Of a DNA stretch of 64,000 bases, positions 61,592 through 64,000 are shown piece after piece; within the stretch, counting starts at the first letter, position 1; every line of letters starts with the position of its first letter. Made by a program: the position numbers and the translations under genes. The DNA is from an uncultured Clostridia bacterium (GTDB lineage: Bacteria > Bacillota > Clostridia > Oscillospirales > Acutalibacteraceae). The stretch lies in contig CALAUI010000023.1 of assembly GCA_937892115.1 (NCBI GenBank), positions 1-64,000 on the forward strand, read 5' to 3'. The notes under the pieces are model-generated. The model saw only the letters and a list, made by a program, of their open reading frames with translations. It was not told where the DNA came from and ran no database searches.

Positions 61592-61618
61592 GTGGTTAAT
61601 CGGATTTGTTCCTCCCAC
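61592..61618 (-). promoter_or_regulatory. L1 autoregulatory site upstream of rplA
   Basis: The minus strand reads GTGGGAGG at one end and TTAACCAC at the other, with an inner GGA/TCC pairing. This copies the L1-binding part of 23S rRNA (GGUGGGAGG ... AUACCACC). It lies 22 bases before the rplA start codon. Confidence 0.75.
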
Positions 61619-61627
61619 AGTTTGCAA

Positions 61628-62053
61628 TCAATCAGCTACGATGACGCCCATACTGCGTGCTGTGCCGGCGATCATGCTCATAGCAGTCTCTACGGAAGCA
61701 GCGTTAAGGTCTTTCATCTTGGTTTCTGCGATCTTCTGAATCTGTTCCTTGGTGATTGTTGCAACCTTGGTCTTGTTGGGAACGCCTGAACCGCTCTCAA
61801 TACCGCAAGCCTTCTTGATAAGAACAGCTGCGGGAGGGGTCTTGGTGATAAAGCTGAATGTACGGTCTGCATAAACAGTGATAACTACGGGAATGATGAG
61901 GCCCATATCGTTCTTTGTGCGCTCATTGAATTCCTTTGTGAAAGCCATGATGTTAACACCGTGCTGGCCGAGTGCGGGACCTACAGGGGGAGCCGGAGTG
62001 GCCTTGCCTGCGGGGATCTGTAACTTAATTAAGCCGACAACTTTCTGTGCCAT
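61628..62053 (-). CDS. rplK: 50S ribosomal protein L11
   Basis: This 141-aa protein of the GTPase centre has PAGKATPAPPVGPALGQHG and the RNA-binding C-terminal domain with SVETAMSMIAGTARSMGV. GGAGGTTAACTATT precedes the ATG. An L1-type operator lies upstream. Confidence 0.98.
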   Translation of the reverse strand: MAQKVVGLIKLQIPAGKATPAPPVGPALGQHGVNIMAFTKEFNERTKNDMGLIIPVVITVYADRTFSFITKTPPAAVLIKKACGIESGSGVPNKTKVATITKEQIQKIAETKMKDLNAASVETAMSMIAGTARSMGVIVAD

Positions 62054-62075
62054 AATAGTTAACCTCCAATAAAAT

Positions 62076-62108
62076 GTGGTAAATTGCGGAGCTTTTCGCT
62101 CCTCCCAC
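62076..62108 (-). promoter_or_regulatory. L1 autoregulatory site upstream of rplK
   Basis: The minus strand runs from GTGGGAGGAGC to TTTACCAC with the inner hairpin GGAGC-GAAAA-GCTCC. It is a longer version of the 61592 site and also mimics the 23S L1-binding site. It lies 22 bases before the rplK start. Confidence 0.8.
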
Positions 62109-62183
62109 GAAGCCGACACCGTTGGTGCGACTGCGCCGTAAAGACGCTAAATTTGAAAGGGTTAATCCCTCAAATTACCGTGT

Positions 62184-62732
62184 TTATTCAGCAAGCTCAA
62201 CCTGATCGAGCTCAAGCTCTACAAGGGTTTCCTTGCCAAAGAGTGCGGAAACGACAACCTTGACGGTATTATTGTCAATGTCAATTTCCTGAACAACTCC
62301 CGAAAAGCCGTCAAACATATCGTCGATAATGTTGACCGTGTCGCCTACATTATAAGATACCTCGACAACTCTCTTTTCAACTCCGAGCCTGATAACTTCT
62401 TCGTCGGAAAGGGGAATCGCTTTGTTTTCGGGACCGACAAAACCGGTAACACCTCTGGTGTTCCTGATAAGGAGCCACGTTTCGTCACTCATCTTGGGGC
62501 GGTTATCCTGGTCGGGATAAACTGCAACCTTGACAAGCACGTAACCGGGATAGAGAAGACGTTCATTATCCTTATTCTTTTCGGCATCGTGAACTATCTC
62601 AACGGGAACGTGGACCTCAAAAATCTGGTCCTGCATTTTTCTGTTCTCAACCAACTTTTCAATGTTGGTCTTGACCTTTTTTTCGTAACCGGAGTAGGTA
62701 TGAACTACATACCATCTTGTCTCAACAGACAT
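62184..62732 (-). CDS. nusG: Transcription termination/antitermination factor NusG
   Basis: This 182-aa protein has the NGN domain (TRWYVVHTYSGYEKKVKTNIEKL) and a C-terminal KOW domain (YNVGDTVNIIDDMFDGFSG). It couples RNA polymerase to ribosomes and affects pausing. GGGAGG precedes the ATG. It follows secE by 16 bases. Confidence 0.97.
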   Translation of the reverse strand: MSVETRWYVVHTYSGYEKKVKTNIEKLVENRKMQDQIFEVHVPVEIVHDAEKNKDNERLLYPGYVLVKVAVYPDQDNRPKMSDETWLLIRNTRGVTGFVGPENKAIPLSDEEVIRLGVEKRVVEVSYNVGDTVNIIDDMFDGFSGVVQEIDIDNNTVKVVVSALFGKETLVELELDQVELAE

Positions 62733-62748
62733 TTCAAATCCTCCCGGG

Positions 62749-63126
62749 TCAACCTAAGAAGAAACTGCCGTTTGAAATCATTGCAGCAACGTTTGTCGCT
62801 GTTGTCTCTGCAGCTTCCTTATTCTCCGCAAGCTTCTCAGCGATTTCCTTAAGCCCCTGAAGAGCAAGTGCAAGGAGCCAGTCTACGCCATAGATAGCCC
62901 CACCGCAGATTGCTACTGCGACGAGAACTACGAGGGTTGATTTTACTACGGTCTTACCATCGGGCCAAACGATCTTTTTGATTTCACCCTTAAGGTCTTT
63001 GAAGAACTTCTTGATTGCCTTACCGGCTCTTGAGAACGCACTGCCTTCCTTGGCGGGCTTATTCTCCTTTGACTTTTCGGCGGCAGCAACCTTTTCAGCA
63101 GCGCTGGGGTTTTCGTTCTTAGCCAT
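62749..63126 (-). CDS. secE: Preprotein translocase subunit SecE
   Basis: This 125-aa subunit of the Sec channel has a charged N-terminal stretch (about 1-40), the conserved amphipathic KKFFKDLKGEIKKIVWP and one transmembrane helix (about 60-85). It carries an extra C-terminal tail of about 30 residues that is rare in small SecE proteins. GGAGGTATACCT precedes the ATG. Confidence 0.95.
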   Translation of the reverse strand: MAKNENPSAAEKVAAAEKSKENKPAKEGSAFSRAGKAIKKFFKDLKGEIKKIVWPDGKTVVKSTLVVLVAVAICGGAIYGVDWLLALALQGLKEIAEKLAENKEAAETTATNVAAMISNGSFFLG

Positions 63127-63140
63127 AGGTATACCTCCGC

Positions 63141-63305
63141 TTACTTTGACTCTCTGTGAAGAGTGTGTTTTCTGCAGAATCTGCAGTACTTGTTCATCTC
63201 AAGTCTGTCAGGTGTGTTCTGCTTGTTTTTCTTTGTGTTGTAGTTGCGCTGTTTGCATTCGGTGCAAGCAAGTGTAATCTTGACTCTCTTACCGTTAGCA
63301 GCCAT
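63141..63305 (-). CDS. rpmG: 50S ribosomal protein L33
   Basis: This 54-aa protein has the zinc-type CxxC pairs ACTECK and CRFCRKHTLH. The start at 63305 (MAANGKRVKIT) follows GGAGGTG. It is the first gene of the rpmG-secE-nusG-rplK-rplA group. Confidence 0.97.
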   Translation of the reverse strand: MAANGKRVKITLACTECKQRNYNTKKNKQNTPDRLEMNKYCRFCRKHTLHRESK

Positions 63306-63439
63306 GAGCGGCACCTCCATTATTCGGAATTTTTGAGCCCTCGCCACAGTCTATCAGGGAACCGCAGCAGCGGCTCAGGCCTCCCTCTGCATTGAAATAT
63401 AAGGGTACAAAAAATAAACCCTTGCGCAGAGGTAAGAGC

Positions 63440-63468
63440 ATATTATCACAAGCTCCCGCCAAAGTCAA
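63440..63468 (-). promoter_or_regulatory. Promoter of the rpmG-secE-nusG-rplKA operon
   Basis: The minus strand reads TTGACT (63463-63468), 17 bases, TAATAT (63440-63445). The leader to rpmG is about 130 bases. Confidence 0.85.
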
Positions 63469-63492
63469 GGGTTTTTTTGCATAAATATTTAC

Positions 63493-64000
63493 TTATAAGA
63501 TTATAAGGGCAACAAATCCCATTCCCATAAGTGAAAGAGTAAAGAGAAGAAGTGCGGCGATGATTGAGGAGAAATTCAGGAAGAGCAGAGTGCCCGTTGC
63601 CATTTTAATGGGCATCGTATTTTCCGCTTCGGAATTATTCTGCCATCTGTAATGCACGTCAAGTCCGTCAACGTAGAAGCTGTCGTTTTCAAGCTCGGGC
63701 AGTTCCTCCGCAGCGGGAGTTTCCGCCGGCTGTTCCTCCGGCGTGCTTTCAGCCGGCTCGGCAGTCTGTTCCTCTCCGGACGGAATTTCCGTTTCCTCAG
63801 GCGTATCGGCTTCCTCCGGCTTATTGAGCCATTTGAATCCGCATTCCTCAAGGCCCTGTGCAAAAAGCCGTGTCATTTCTTCATCCTTCATGGTGATTAT
63901 GCCCTGCATACGCAGCTCCACCGCGGGCTCCTGTATCAGCAGATGCCCCATTTTGAAGCCGGTGCTCCACCACGTCTTTTCATAGGGCGTTGTAAATTCG
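63493..64000 (-). CDS. Membrane protein of unknown function (partial, cut by window edge)
   Basis: The reading frame stays open to the right edge of the window (codons reading WWSTGFKMGHLL precede the first ATG at 63951), so the true start is probably outside. The visible 168 residues have a conserved-looking first part, an acidic Glu/Pro/Thr-rich stretch (about 55-100) and a C-terminal domain with two hydrophobic helices ending at IIL. The WWSTGFKMGHLL region looks like a structured domain that I do not recognise. Confidence 0.75.
   Translation of the reverse strand, partial: EFTTPYEKTWWSTGFKMGHLLIQEPAVELRMQGIITMKDEEMTRLFAQGLEECGFKWLNKPEEADTPEETEIPSGEEQTAEPAESTPEEQPAETPAAEELPELENDSFYVDGLDVHYRWQNNSEAENTMPIKMATGTLLFLNFSSIIAALLLFTLSLMGMGFVALIIL

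Overview
The window looks like a chromosomal segment of a gut-type anaerobic clostridium, most like the Oscillospiraceae/Ruminococcaceae. That placement is inference from gene content: a paired GlgC/GlgD glycogen pathway, DUF951 and DUF6171 proteins, L1 and L10 leader RNAs, AGGAGG-type ribosome binding sites and TTGACA/TATAAT promoters with 17-bp spacers. About 59 protein genes and one tRNA are packed tightly. I see no phage, plasmid, CRISPR or transposase genes.

Layout. 1-4.6 kb (minus): tRNA-Gly(CCC), a secreted C2HC-finger protein, a copper P-type ATPase and a CNNM/CBS transporter. 4.6-10.2 kb (minus): a sugar operon with a LarA-family nickel epimerase/racemase, a PHP phosphoesterase, 6-phosphogluconate dehydrogenase, a PfkB kinase and a GH130 mannoside phosphorylase. 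10.3-14 kb: a secreted Big2/repeat protein (plus) and a zinc-ribbon/kinase-like/PASTA membrane protein whose kinase catalytic residues are lost (minus). 14.1-27.5 kb (plus): a convoy that opens with the glycogen synthesis genes glgB-glgC-glgD-(membrane protein)-glgA, then a histidine phosphatase, citrate synthase, two membrane proteins, queG, holB, ricT and a tyrosine phosphatase. 27.5-28 kb: a gene-free repeat island.

28-33.1 kb (minus): a lipoprotein, an M28 peptidase, a VanY-type carboxypeptidase, a sugar transferase and prfB. 33.3-40.9 kb (minus): two hydrolases, a 921-aa protein that resembles a P-type ATPase with its catalytic motifs gone, rlmB, a PfkB kinase and an RlmI-like methyltransferase. 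41.1-48 kb (minus): a GH51 arabinofuranosidase, DUF6171, a CAP-domain lipoprotein, DUF951, prfA, a fused TsaC-CoaE enzyme and an M18 aminopeptidase. 48.2-49.5 kb (plus): a cation/proton antiporter.

49.5-56 kb (minus): a small lipase, then a five-gene overlapping operon that is the most interesting system here. It combines a membrane sensor carrying both a SpoIIE phosphatase and an RsbW-like kinase domain, a RelA/SpoT-type HD hydrolase, a STAS domain fused to an aminoglycoside-phosphotransferase-like kinase, a lone STAS protein and a YhhN-family membrane enzyme. 56.1-57.4 kb (minus): two tandem secreted C2HC-finger proteins, divergent from a 632-aa secreted LCAT-like lipase. 59.6-63.3 kb (minus): rpmG-secE-nusG-rplK-rplA and rplJ-rplL, with two mRNA mimics of the 23S L1-binding site and an L10 leader. 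The window ends inside a membrane protein gene.
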